DNA of 6,113 nt, from the NCBI GenBank assembly GCA_039815505.1, contig JBCBZE010000215.1, positions 1 to 6,113 on the forward strand, read 5' to 3'. The position numbers were made by a program, and so were the translations under genes. A model generated the notes under the pieces. It was not told the origin of the DNA and searched no databases. It saw nothing but the letters and a program-made list of their open reading frames with translations. This DNA comes from CANLWN01 sp039815505. Lineage in GTDB: Bacteria; Bacteroidota; Bacteroidia; Flavobacteriales; Flavobacteriaceae. Below are positions 1-6,113 of this stretch, one piece after another. The number at the start of each line of letters is the position of its first letter. Positions within the stretch are counted from its first letter, which is position 1.

Positions 1-31
1 ATTTTAAAAACACTGTTTCGTTAAATTGGTT

Positions 32-39
32 TATTTTTG
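32..39 (+). promoter_or_regulatory. Candidate Bacteroidota -7 box for gldA
   Basis: TATTTTTG matches the Bacteroidota -7 consensus TAnnTTTG exactly and ends 16 nt before the gldA ATG, which would give a short leader. There is no good TTG -33 element at the expected distance upstream; the nearest trinucleotide is CTG at 13-15, with a short 16-nt spacer. In AT-rich DNA such a match can arise by chance, so the call is tentative. Confidence 0.35.
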
Positions 40-55
40 GGAAAAACTAGAATTC

Positions 56-952
56 ATGTCCATAACGGTACAGCATATTACCAAAAGTTTTGGAACGCAG
101 AAGGCATTGGACGATATCTCATTTGATATAAAAAAAGGAGAAATCGTTGGTTTCCTAGGTCCTAACGGTGCAGGAAAATCTACTATGATGAAAATACTTA
201 CCACGGCCAGCAAAGCAGATCAAGGTGAAGCCATGGTAAATTCGTTCAATGTATTGGCGGATAAAAAAAATGTGCAGCAAAGTATTGGTTACCTTCCAGA
301 ACACAATCCCCTCTACTTGGACATGTATATAAAAGAATACTTGGGGTTTAATGCGGATGTATACCAGGTGGCCAAGGAGCGAATTACGACCGTAATCGAA
401 CAAACGGGCCTTACGCCCGAAGCTCATAAAAAAATTGGGCAACTTTCCAAAGGTTACCGACAGCGTGTAGGCCTGGCAGCAGCGCTTCTACATGATCCGG
501 AGGTATTGATATTGGACGAACCCACTACAGGATTGGATCCCAATCAACTATTGGAAATCCGAAAACTGATCAAGGAAATAGGTAAGGAAAAGACCATCTT
601 GCTCTCCACGCATATCATGAAAGAGGTGGAAGCGGTCTGTGATCGTGTTCTTATCATCAATAAAGGTATCCTGGTTGCCGATAAAAAATTGGAAGAGCTG
701 CGTGAGGCCGATGAACAGATAATAGAAGTAGAGTTTGATTATAGGGTAGAAGAAGTATTGTTACAACAGATGCCCCATACCATATCCGTCAAAAATACAG
801 GTGGATTTGTTTATGAAATTACCTTTAATACGTCCATGGATATGCGGCCCAAGGTATTCGACTTTGCCCATGACAATCAACTGAAAACACTTCAATTAAG
901 CAGAAAGAATAAGAACTTGGAGAGTTTGTTTACCGAGCTGACAACCCGTTGA
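56..952 (+). CDS. gldA: GldA, gliding motility ABC transporter ATP-binding subunit
   Basis: This 298-residue protein is the nucleotide-binding subunit of an ABC-2 type exporter. In Flavobacterium johnsoniae GldA works with the membrane proteins GldF and GldG and is needed for gliding; its substrate is not settled. Visible motifs are Walker A GPNGAGKST (residues 35-43), a Q-loop region YLPEHNPLY (79-87) with Glu where many ABC ATPases have Gln, the signature LSKGYRQR (130-137), Walker B LILDEP (151-156), D-loop GLDP (159-162) and the switch His in STH (186). The C-terminal 90 or so residues form the extra domain expected for this family. I chose ATG at 56 because it gives the usual N-terminus MSITVQHITKSFG. 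The in-frame TTG at 26 would add 10 untypical residues and overlap the promoter-like box. No gldF or gldG lies beside it; separate placement of gldA is normal in this family. The gene converges on the barrel gene, with 23 nt between stops. Confidence 0.93.
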   Translation: MSITVQHITKSFGTQKALDDISFDIKKGEIVGFLGPNGAGKSTMMKILTTASKADQGEAMVNSFNVLADKKNVQQSIGYLPEHNPLYLDMYIKEYLGFNADVYQVAKERITTVIEQTGLTPEAHKKIGQLSKGYRQRVGLAAALLHDPEVLILDEPTTGLDPNQLLEIRKLIKEIGKEKTILLSTHIMKEVEAVCDRVLIINKGILVADKKLEELREADEQIIEVEFDYRVEEVLLQQMPHTISVKNTGGFVYEITFNTSMDMRPKVFDFAHDNQLKTLQLSRKNKNLESLFTELTTR

Positions 953-975
953 TTCAACAATCGTTGGGAAAGCCG

Positions 976-3303
976 TTATCTAATGCGATTCAAATTCTCG
1001 TCTATATCTTTGTTCTTATAATCCAATTCTCTAATTTTCCCTAAAGTATATTTTATACTCAAAGCTATTTCCCTTCCATCGGCAAAATAAACTCCATCGG
1101 CTTCCACACCGCCAACATTATAACTTTCTTCGAAGTTCATGGCTCGTGTAATATCGTTGAAACGCAGAGAACACTGTAGCTTTTCAAAAAGAGTTTTGGA
1201 AATGGTGGCATTGAGCACAAAAAGTGCGTTCCTTTTAAAAATACCTTCCCTTCGCTGTGTCAGTCCCCATCCACCGACAGAGATTATGGTATCCTTGGCC
1301 ACCTCAAATTGCTGATCCGTATAGTAATACAAATAAGGGTCCGAATCGTTTATTATGGCAACCGTATCCTCAATTTTTCGGGCCAATAGTGTTATTGTAT
1401 TGGTAGAGGTCCATTTTTTATGGGTAAAAGGAAGTGTAAGACTTATATCAAAGCCAGATTCCTTGGCTATGTTCACTGGTGAAAGAATGGCGCTATCAGC
1501 TCCTTCATCAAACCGTATCGTATAATAAATAGGAAACCTTATTTTGGAATACCCTATATAGATCGATTTATCCTTCCATTGAAAATTTGCGGATACTTCA
1601 TCGGTCAAAGTGGGTTTTAGATTTATATTACCGGAACCCTCTAAAAATGGATTAATAAATGCCGTAATGGAGCTGGTATTCGAAAAACTGGGTCTACCTA
1701 TGCTCTCGGCATAGGTGAGTGTAATATTTTTTGTGCTATCTATCTGAAAACCGATGTTTGCCTTAGGGAAAAGATTGGTTTTGTTCCGCTCCACCACAGG
1801 GGAGCCTTGTTCCTCAAATTCGCCTTTCACCTGATTGTTCTCTATTCGTATTCCGGTATAATAGTTTATTTTTTTACCTAAGTTACCACTCAACTGTGTA
1901 TACGTGGCATAGGTATTTTCGGTATAATCATAATCGATTTCGGTTATACCTGGCAAATCAAAATTTTGGATTTCCGTCAATGCCCCCGCCCTCGCTTCAT
2001 TTATGTTCCCGCCTAATTCCCATTTCATACCATTTTTAAATACTTTCTCAAAATCCAATCGATAGGCAATGGCGTTTATTTGGTATCTCTGTTCTCGCAT
2101 CTGGGAACGAGCAAAACCGCTATCATTGGTATTATTAAAAATATCGGTGTTCAGTTTTTGTACAAAGTTGGAATATTGAGCACCCATGAAAAGGTTTGTT
2201 CCACCTCCTAAACTCTTATTATAATTTAAATTTCCGCTAAAAAAGTCCTTGCTGTTTTCATTCGAGGTCTCTGTCCTAATAGCATTCGCTACATCCCTAT
2301 CCTGAATAAAGGTATCCGTCTCAATTGGAAATTCATCGGCTTGTCTCCTTAAATTGATATTTGCCGAAAAATAGTCCTCCTTGTTTATTTGATAAAAAAG
2401 CCCTGCCCCACCGTTAATTTGCTGTCTGTCATTAACCGGTATGAGCACTAAATAGTCCGTTAATACATCCCGTTGTGGGATACGGAATTCAAAACTGTTG
2501 CTTTCCCATGCTCGAAGTTGATTATATGCGATATTTCCTTTGAAAGTCAGTTTATTTCTATTATAACTCCCATTTATGCTAAAATAGTTATTGAAATTTT
2601 GCTTAACGGATGCGGTTTCAGAAAGCTTAAGTTTTAGGTCCCTGGCTTGATTATTTTTTCGGGTGATCAATAACACACTTCGTCCTTCAGCCTCATATTT
2701 CACCGATGGATTCTTAATGATTTCTATACTAACGATGTCATCCACGGATAGCAGGCTAAATTCTTCGATGCTTATTCGCTGGTTTCCCATGTAAATTAAA
2801 GGACTACCCTTTCCAATGATGCTAACGGATTCCCTATCCGAACTGACCTGAAGCCCGGGTAACTTTTCCAAAATACCTAGCGGGTCAGGTATAGCTGAAA
2901 AAATTGGGTTTTCCACATTTACTTTAAGATTGCCGTTAACAAAACTGAATGCTCTTTTTGAAGCTGTCACTTCAACCCCTTCCAATTTGGTAGTATTCTC
3001 TTTTAACCGAATCGTTAAAGCAAGGTTTTTATCCAATTGAAATGTTCTTTTTATATCCTCGAAACCAAGGCATGAAACTACTAAGCGATAGTTTCCGGCT
3101 ACTACATCATTGAACAAAAACTTCCCATCCAATACCGAGGTGTAAGAATCCAACACATCACTTTCAGTATCGTAAATTAAAACATCCCCAACGGAAACTG
3201 GCATATTCCCAGTATCCACTACCGTTCCAGAAATAGAAAAAAACGTTTGCGCATATAGAAATGGACCTAAAAAAAAACAGCATATCATAGTTAGTTTTTG
3301 CAT
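976..3303 (-). CDS. Outer-membrane beta-barrel protein, TonB-receptor-like, with N-terminal carboxypeptidase-regulatory-like domain
   Basis: This 775-residue protein has a signal peptide (about 1-19, ending LYAQ). A carboxypeptidase-regulatory-like beta-sandwich follows at about 22-100, with ISGTV at 24-28, DGKFLF at 59-64 and YRLVV at 72-76. A plug-like domain spans about 104-217 and contains LEKLPGLQV (145-153) and IEIIKNPSVKYEAEGRSV (193-210). The rest is a long barrel rich in aromatic-alternating strands, ending in SIKYTLG and a charged tail of about 20 residues, NLNRIR at the end. The order fits the Bacteroidota outer membrane beta-barrel family (PF14905 type), related to TonB-dependent receptors. 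I see no clear TonB box and no SusD-like partner, so the ligand and the dependence on TonB are unknown. The start is ATG at 3303. No good TAnnTTTG box is visible in the 83 nt upstream, which suggests co-transcription with the regulator gene. The length is intact for the family. Confidence 0.85.
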   Translation of the reverse strand: MQKLTMICCFFLGPFLYAQTFFSISGTVVDTGNMPVSVGDVLIYDTESDVLDSYTSVLDGKFLFNDVVAGNYRLVVSCLGFEDIKRTFQLDKNLALTIRLKENTTKLEGVEVTASKRAFSFVNGNLKVNVENPIFSAIPDPLGILEKLPGLQVSSDRESVSIIGKGSPLIYMGNQRISIEEFSLLSVDDIVSIEIIKNPSVKYEAEGRSVLLITRKNNQARDLKLKLSETASVKQNFNNYFSINGSYNRNKLTFKGNIAYNQLRAWESNSFEFRIPQRDVLTDYLVLIPVNDRQQINGGAGLFYQINKEDYFSANINLRRQADEFPIETDTFIQDRDVANAIRTETSNENSKDFFSGNLNYNKSLGGGTNLFMGAQYSNFVQKLNTDIFNNTNDSGFARSQMREQRYQINAIAYRLDFEKVFKNGMKWELGGNINEARAGALTEIQNFDLPGITEIDYDYTENTYATYTQLSGNLGKKINYYTGIRIENNQVKGEFEEQGSPVVERNKTNLFPKANIGFQIDSTKNITLTYAESIGRPSFSNTSSITAFINPFLEGSGNINLKPTLTDEVSANFQWKDKSIYIGYSKIRFPIYYTIRFDEGADSAILSPVNIAKESGFDISLTLPFTHKKWTSTNTITLLARKIEDTVAIINDSDPYLYYYTDQQFEVAKDTIISVGGWGLTQRREGIFKRNALFVLNATISKTLFEKLQCSLRFNDITRAMNFEESYNVGGVEADGVYFADGREIALSIKYTLGKIRELDYKNKDIDENLNRIR

Positions 3304-3386
3304 CTGAAATATTTATGATACAAGTAACTATGGATAAAATTTTAAAAGGTTATAAGCTACGTCTGAATAAGGGGCTAGTACGGGGA

Positions 3387-4373
3387 CTAATTTTGTGCTT
3401 TTCGGAGTAATTCCTGACGGTTAGATACTTTTAACTTACTATAAATATTGGTAATATGCGTTTTTACCGTGCTCATACTTATAAAAAGTTCATTTGCAAT
3501 CTCTTTATTGGTCTTCCCTGCGACTATAAGAGTTTGCACATTTTTCTCCTGTCTACTTAAATTACCGATTCCTTTTACACTTCTGCGCCTTCTTAAAAAA
3601 ATAAAAACCAACAACCCAGAAACCAAAATTCCTAAAACAACATTAATGAGCTTACTGGTTCTATATTTTTTTTCCACCGCTTCCATTGTTAAAAAAGCCA
3701 ACTTGTTCTCTAAAAAAAGATATTGGGATGGCTCAAGGCCGCTCTCCCGCAGTTCGGCTAAAAGCGATTGGTAATACCTTGGGTTTTGGACAATATCCTT
3801 ATCCAATAATTTTTTATGATCCAGTTGTCTAATGCCTATGAGTTTTACTATCAATATCTGAAGAGAGTCCTTTGCATAGGATTTTAAATTCCCCAAGTAC
3901 GCATTGGAAATACTATCTTCCGATCCAGACCTATTCAAAAGTTGGGTTTCAAATTTTCGTAAACGTTGCCATTCCAAATCCGCTTTATTGGTGTTACGAT
4001 AGCTTGCAAAAAATTCCTTCCCTTTAGGAAATTGAATACTATCTTTATTGGACAGGATAAAAAACTTATCATTGGGGATAGTATCGTTGATGATTTTTTG
4101 AATGCGATTTACATGCAGCCTATAAATGGTGTTCTTATCCGCAATATGTACTCGTTTAAAAGAGAAGTAACCATCTTTCCCCAAAGTGGTAGTCGCTACC
4201 AGCTTCGTTTTGCTAAAATCCGGTAAATCCTTTAATTTAATCTTCGATAACTGCACTTCCTCTTCCCATTCATCCGCATTTGTTCTATTTACATAACCTG
4301 AAATGGCATCTTGTGCCAACAGTCCAAGACTATGTAACACCATTAACAGACATAGAAGTTTTCTAATCATCAT
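3387..4373 (-). CDS. Membrane-anchored LuxR-type transcriptional regulator with periplasmic domain
   Basis: This 328-residue protein has a predicted single-membrane-span layout. A signal peptide occupies 1-20 (MMIRKLLCLLMVLHSLGLLA, then Q). A periplasmic region of about 220 residues follows. One hydrophobic helix lies at 242-260 (LINVVLGILVSGLLVFIFL), followed by a stop-transfer RRRR (261-264). A cytoplasmic LuxR/GerE helix-turn-helix spans about 270-328, with LSRQEKNV at the start, GKTNKEIANELFIS and the recognition-helix segment STVKTHITNIYSKL. The periplasmic part opens with a beta-sandwich-like stretch (ISGYV at 24-28, DGYFSF at 67-72, YRLHV at 84-88) and continues as a charged, probably helical region. 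No receiver or kinase domain is present, so it would act as a one-component sensor. I chose the ATG at 4373 because it begins the signal peptide; an in-frame TTG at 4412 would add 13 residues and place the candidate promoter inside the gene. The ligand and target genes are unknown; the neighbouring barrel gene is the natural candidate target. Confidence 0.82.
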   Translation of the reverse strand: MMIRKLLCLLMVLHSLGLLAQDAISGYVNRTNADEWEEEVQLSKIKLKDLPDFSKTKLVATTTLGKDGYFSFKRVHIADKNTIYRLHVNRIQKIINDTIPNDKFFILSNKDSIQFPKGKEFFASYRNTNKADLEWQRLRKFETQLLNRSGSEDSISNAYLGNLKSYAKDSLQILIVKLIGIRQLDHKKLLDKDIVQNPRYYQSLLAELRESGLEPSQYLFLENKLAFLTMEAVEKKYRTSKLINVVLGILVSGLLVFIFLRRRRSVKGIGNLSRQEKNVQTLIVAGKTNKEIANELFISMSTVKTHITNIYSKLKVSNRQELLRKAQN

Positions 4374-4392
4374 ATTGCTAAAACATATCGTA

Positions 4393-4423
4393 CTAAGGTA
4401 ATAGTTTCCCAAGATAAAATCAA
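4393..4423 (-). promoter_or_regulatory. Candidate Bacteroidota promoter for the LuxR-type regulator
   Basis: Read on the minus strand, TTG (4421-4423) is followed by a 20-nt spacer and TACCTTAG (4393-4400), which differs at one position from the TAnnTTTG consensus. The spacing suits the -33/-7 layout of Bacteroidota. The -7 box ends 19 nt before the ATG at 4373. It lies in the 54-nt gap after the hydrolase gene, so the regulator may have its own promoter as well as read-through. Confidence 0.4.
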
Positions 4424-4427
4424 CATC

Positions 4428-5531
4428 CTAGGTATTGGGCTTCTCCATGTGCAAAACTAAATTACTTATGGCCTCATCTAACTCTTTCTGAACTTTGGGA
4501 TCTGTACAATTCATTAAAATTACCACGACTGTCTGTTCATCGGGGTATACAAAAAAGTTGGAATACCCACCCACCCCGTTGCCAATATGTCCGTAGTAGG
4601 GTTTACCTGTTTTATCCATGCTTACCTGCCAACCCAAGCCATAATATGTTGGGGCACCATTTAAGATTTCCGAGGTCAGGAATTGGGATAGTATCGTCTT
4701 ATCCGTTATTTTTTGATCCAAATAAGCCATACCCAACTGGGCAATGTCCTCTGAAGTCGACAAATAACCTCCTCCCGCCATTTTATAAAAGTTGTTTACC
4801 GGAATTGCTTTACGAAATCCCGATCGGGTTTTGGAATAGAAAACGGCTATTTCACTGTCATTTATATGTTCTTTTGTGCTAACGGCCGCTGTTTCGGGAA
4901 AGGTATTTTTTAAATTCAAAGGCCGTAATACTTTTTGTTGCACATAATTTTCAAACGGAATACCACTGGCTTCCTGCATAGCCAAGGAAATCATTACCCA
5001 ATCATAGCTATTATAGAAGTAGTTGGTTCCTGGTTTAAAAAGTAGATCGTCATCTTTAAAAACCGCTAAGCTTTCCTTAATGGAATAGGGTACGTTCAAG
5101 GCATATTCTTTTCCTTTATACCCGCGTATTCCTGCGGTATGCGATGCCAACTGACGAATGGTAAAATCATATTTCTTTTTGGGGTAATACGGGACATAAT
5201 GGTAAAAGGAAGTATCTAAGTCCATTAACCCATCAGAAACCATATTGGCCAAGGCCGTGGCAGCGATAGGTTTTGATACACTGGCAATTCTAAAGATAGT
5301 TCTCCTTGGGTCTACCGGTTTCTTAACGTCCCAATCGGCATAACCATATCCTTTTTGAAAAATTGTGTTCCCGTTCTTCAGTAAGGTTATGGCCAATCCG
5401 GGAACTTTCTTTGCATCGATCAACGATTGCAGTAAAGCGTCCGCCCTAACCAATCCACTAAGGTCTGTGTCCAATCCAATGACCCGTTGCGATGCAAAGA
5501 GGTCTTTCAGGTATTTAAGGATGGGTTTCAA
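4428..5531 (-). CDS. LACTB-like serine hydrolase of the beta-lactamase (class C/PBP) family
   Basis: This 367-residue protein has the fold-defining motifs of the beta-lactamase family (PF00144). They are the nucleophile motif SVSK (SxxK, 84-87, in FRIASVSKPI), a second motif Y173-N174-S175 after FKPGT, and HIG (315-317), the equivalent of KTG, followed by a Gly-rich NGVGGYSN. SHTAGIRGY (130-138) and KMAGGGYLST (250-259) recall the mitochondrial protease-like LACTB and its bacterial relatives more than true beta-lactamases. It may act as a peptidase, esterase or amidase; the substrate is unknown. The second motif usually reads YxN; here it is YxS, as in some LACTB-like members. No ATG lies upstream of the catalytic domain in this frame: the first plausible codon is TTG at 5531, preceded by AGAGG 9 nt upstream, and the frame is closed by TAG at 5544-5546. 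No signal peptide is seen, unusual for this group in Bacteroidota. The N-terminus may have been trimmed or the start may differ. Confidence 0.82.
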   Translation of the reverse strand: MKPILKYLKDLFASQRVIGLDTDLSGLVRADALLQSLIDAKKVPGLAITLLKNGNTIFQKGYGYADWDVKKPVDPRRTIFRIASVSKPIAATALANMVSDGLMDLDTSFYHYVPYYPKKKYDFTIRQLASHTAGIRGYKGKEYALNVPYSIKESLAVFKDDDLLFKPGTNYFYNSYDWVMISLAMQEASGIPFENYVQQKVLRPLNLKNTFPETAAVSTKEHINDSEIAVFYSKTRSGFRKAIPVNNFYKMAGGGYLSTSEDIAQLGMAYLDQKITDKTILSQFLTSEILNGAPTYYGLGWQVSMDKTGKPYYGHIGNGVGGYSNFFVYPDEQTVVVILMNCTDPKVQKELDEAISNLVLHMEKPNT

Positions 5532-5540
5532 ATAATTAAT

Positions 5541-5545
5541 CCTCT
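5541..5545 (-). promoter_or_regulatory. Shine-Dalgarno-like AGAGG before the TTG start of the hydrolase
   Basis: AGAGG on the minus strand sits 9 nt before the TTG at 5529-5531. It supports that TTG as the start, since there is no in-frame ATG. Bacteroidota use Shine-Dalgarno pairing weakly, so this is only mild support. Confidence 0.3.
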
Positions 5546-5578
5546 ATTGTTTCTTTTCGTATAAATGATAATTTAAGC

Positions 5579-5601
5579 TTTTTCCCTTCTTTAAGGAAAA
5601 G
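5579..5601. repeat. 8-bp bulged hairpin upstream of the hydrolase gene
   Basis: TTTTCC (5580-5585) pairs with GGAAAA (5595-5600), and TT (5587-5588) pairs with AA (5593-5594). C5586 is bulged, the loop is CTTT, and a T-G wobble at 5579/5601 extends the stem. It mirrors the hairpin at 5675-5696 in loop size and in its TCC(C)TT-loop-AAGGA shape. It lies about 50 nt before the hydrolase start codon. Confidence 0.5.
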
Positions 5602-5674
5602 TGGCTAGGCATTAAGCCGAGACAGAAGGTTTGGTCAAATCACCTCTTGATCGGTCTTTGACAGATTCGATCCA

Positions 5675-5696
5675 CTCCTCCTTATCCAAGGAGGAG
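5675..5696. repeat. Perfect 9-bp hairpin just after the GIN-protein stop codon
   Basis: CTCCTCCTT (5675-5683) and AAGGAGGAG (5688-5696) pair perfectly across the loop ATCC. On the minus strand the hairpin begins 5 nt after the stop codon of the GIN-domain gene. It could shape that transcript's 3' end, but no T-run follows it on the minus strand, so it is not a standard intrinsic terminator. Confidence 0.75.
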
Positions 5697-5701
5697 ACCT
5701 T

Positions 5702-6113
5702 TTAATCTTTAAAAATTAATCTACCGTTAAAGAGTTCTTCTATATCTATGTTGGACGGGCGATTAAAACTTACCACATCTCCCGTACCCCGTATGACTCC
5801 CGTCAATGACTGTTGTGGGTTAATTAATACATCATTGGTTCCCCGGTGATTCAAAGTAACGTTCTGTGCGATCAATGTTCTGGCCTCCAATCTTGAATCT
5901 CCCGCAGAAATGGTAATATCAAGGTTCTCCACGGACCCGGTAAGATTAAAAAAAGCTATTCCATTGGAGACGATACGTATATTTTCAGCATTGACCTCCA
6001 GGTTAAACTCACCATCGGTAGTTTCCGCTTCGGGATCCGTAAAACTCTCCGACAGCAATGCTAAACTTGGATAATTTAAAATACCTTCACTACTAATGGG
6101 AAAACCTGTGCTA
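5702..6113 (-). CDS. GIN-domain (DUF2807-type) putative secreted adhesin, C-terminal part
   Basis: The reading frame is open to the right edge, so the gene is partial: 136 residues with a TAA stop at 5702-5704 and no start inside the window. The residues before the first possible TTG (6056-6058) continue in frame as STGFPISSEGILNYPSLA, showing that the true start is beyond the edge. The sequence has short beta-strand repeats with many Asn, Gly, Ser and Thr residues (NIRIVSNG, SVENLDITISAGDSRLEA, QNVTLNHRGTNDVLI) and ends LTGVIRGTGDVVSFNRP followed by GRLIFKD. This is the usual ending of GIN-domain proteins, which form a beta-helix-like solenoid and are thought to be exported or surface-exposed, with unknown function. 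Any signal peptide would lie outside the window. Confidence 0.75.
   Translation of the reverse strand, partial: STGFPISSEGILNYPSLALLSESFTDPEAETTDGEFNLEVNAENIRIVSNGIAFFNLTGSVENLDITISAGDSRLEARTLIAQNVTLNHRGTNDVLINPQQSLTGVIRGTGDVVSFNRPSNIDIEELFNGRLIFKD

Larger units (their letters stand above)
5578..5696. repeat. Intergenic palindromic element: two hairpins around a core of about 73 nt
   Basis: The gap between the hydrolase and GIN-protein genes holds two compact hairpins, each with a 4-nt loop and a stem ending in CTT before the loop and AAGG after it. They bracket a core at 5602-5674. The core has smaller dyads: GGCT/AGCC (5603-5606 with 5615-5618) and GATCG/CGATC (5649-5653 with 5668-5672). 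No coding potential is convincing. The layout resembles the hairpin-bearing intergenic repeats scattered through many flavobacterial genomes, but with one copy in view the repeat status is inferred, not seen. Confidence 0.5.

Noticed and set aside
290..320. Glu in place of the Q-loop Gln in GldA (YLPEHNPLY).
   Set aside because: This is the usual form in GldA proteins, so it is not a defect.
953..975. CAAC-AATC-GTTG between the convergent gldA and barrel genes as a shared terminator.
   Set aside because: The stem has only 4 bp and no T-run follows on either strand.
3304..3386. Separate promoter for the barrel gene in the gap after the regulator.
   Set aside because: The best candidates, such as TATTTCAG, match TAnnTTTG poorly and sit too close to the start codon; co-transcription explains the layout better.
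3966..4226. Plus-strand open frame of 86 codons opposite the regulator gene, and similar open frames opposite gldA and the hydrolase.
   Set aside because: They lie wholly inside well-supported genes on the other strand and their translations show no recognisable domain.
5675..5696. The hairpin arms contain CCTCCTT and AAGGAGG, identical to the core anti-Shine-Dalgarno and Shine-Dalgarno sequences.
   Set aside because: No gene starts just downstream on either strand, and Bacteroidota rely little on Shine-Dalgarno pairing. The match is most simply a by-product of the palindrome.
5640..5700. GATTCGATCC near 5664-5673 looks like a tRNA T-loop.
   Set aside because: The flanking bases do not form a T-stem and no acceptor, D or anticodon arm can be drawn around it.
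5616..5700. A minus-strand frame reads as a plausible peptide (SSLDKEEWIESVKDRS and onward) before a TAA.
   Set aside because: It is under 30 codons with no start codon, overlaps the hairpins, and the same DNA reads with equal ease in another frame. I treat it as repeat sequence, not a gene remnant.

Overview
The window looks like chromosomal DNA of a member of the Bacteroidota, most likely a marine Flavobacteriaceae. The reasons are a gliding-motility GldA ATPase, an outer-membrane barrel with an N-terminal carboxypeptidase-regulatory-like domain, a GIN-domain surface protein, AT-rich moderate-GC DNA, few Shine-Dalgarno sequences and promoter-like TAnnTTTG boxes. The genus cannot be fixed from this stretch.

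Layout, left to right. (1) 56-952 (+) encodes GldA, the ATPase of the GldAFG gliding/secretion-linked ABC transporter, standing alone. (2) 976-3303 (-) is a 775-residue outer-membrane beta-barrel protein of the TonB-receptor-like type, convergent with gldA. (3) 3387-4373 (-) is a membrane-anchored regulator: signal peptide, periplasmic domain, one transmembrane helix, then a cytoplasmic LuxR-type helix-turn-helix. (4) 4428-5531 (-) is a LACTB-like serine hydrolase of the class C beta-lactamase/penicillin-binding-protein fold, with a TTG start and no visible export signal. (5) 5578-5696 is a non-coding element in which two hairpins bracket a core of about 73 nt. (6) 5702-6113 (-) is the C-terminal part of a secreted GIN-domain protein that runs off the right edge.

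The hydrolase, regulator and barrel genes are read in the same direction with gaps of 54 and 83 nt. They may form a small envelope unit in which an outer-membrane barrel, a periplasm-sensing membrane regulator and a hydrolase are expressed together. The regulator and the barrel begin, right after their signal peptides, with similar beta-sandwich-like segments (ISGxV, then DG[KY]FxF, then YRLxV). This is the most interesting observation here, but a functional link is inference. I see no CRISPR array, tRNA, rRNA, transposase or phage gene.
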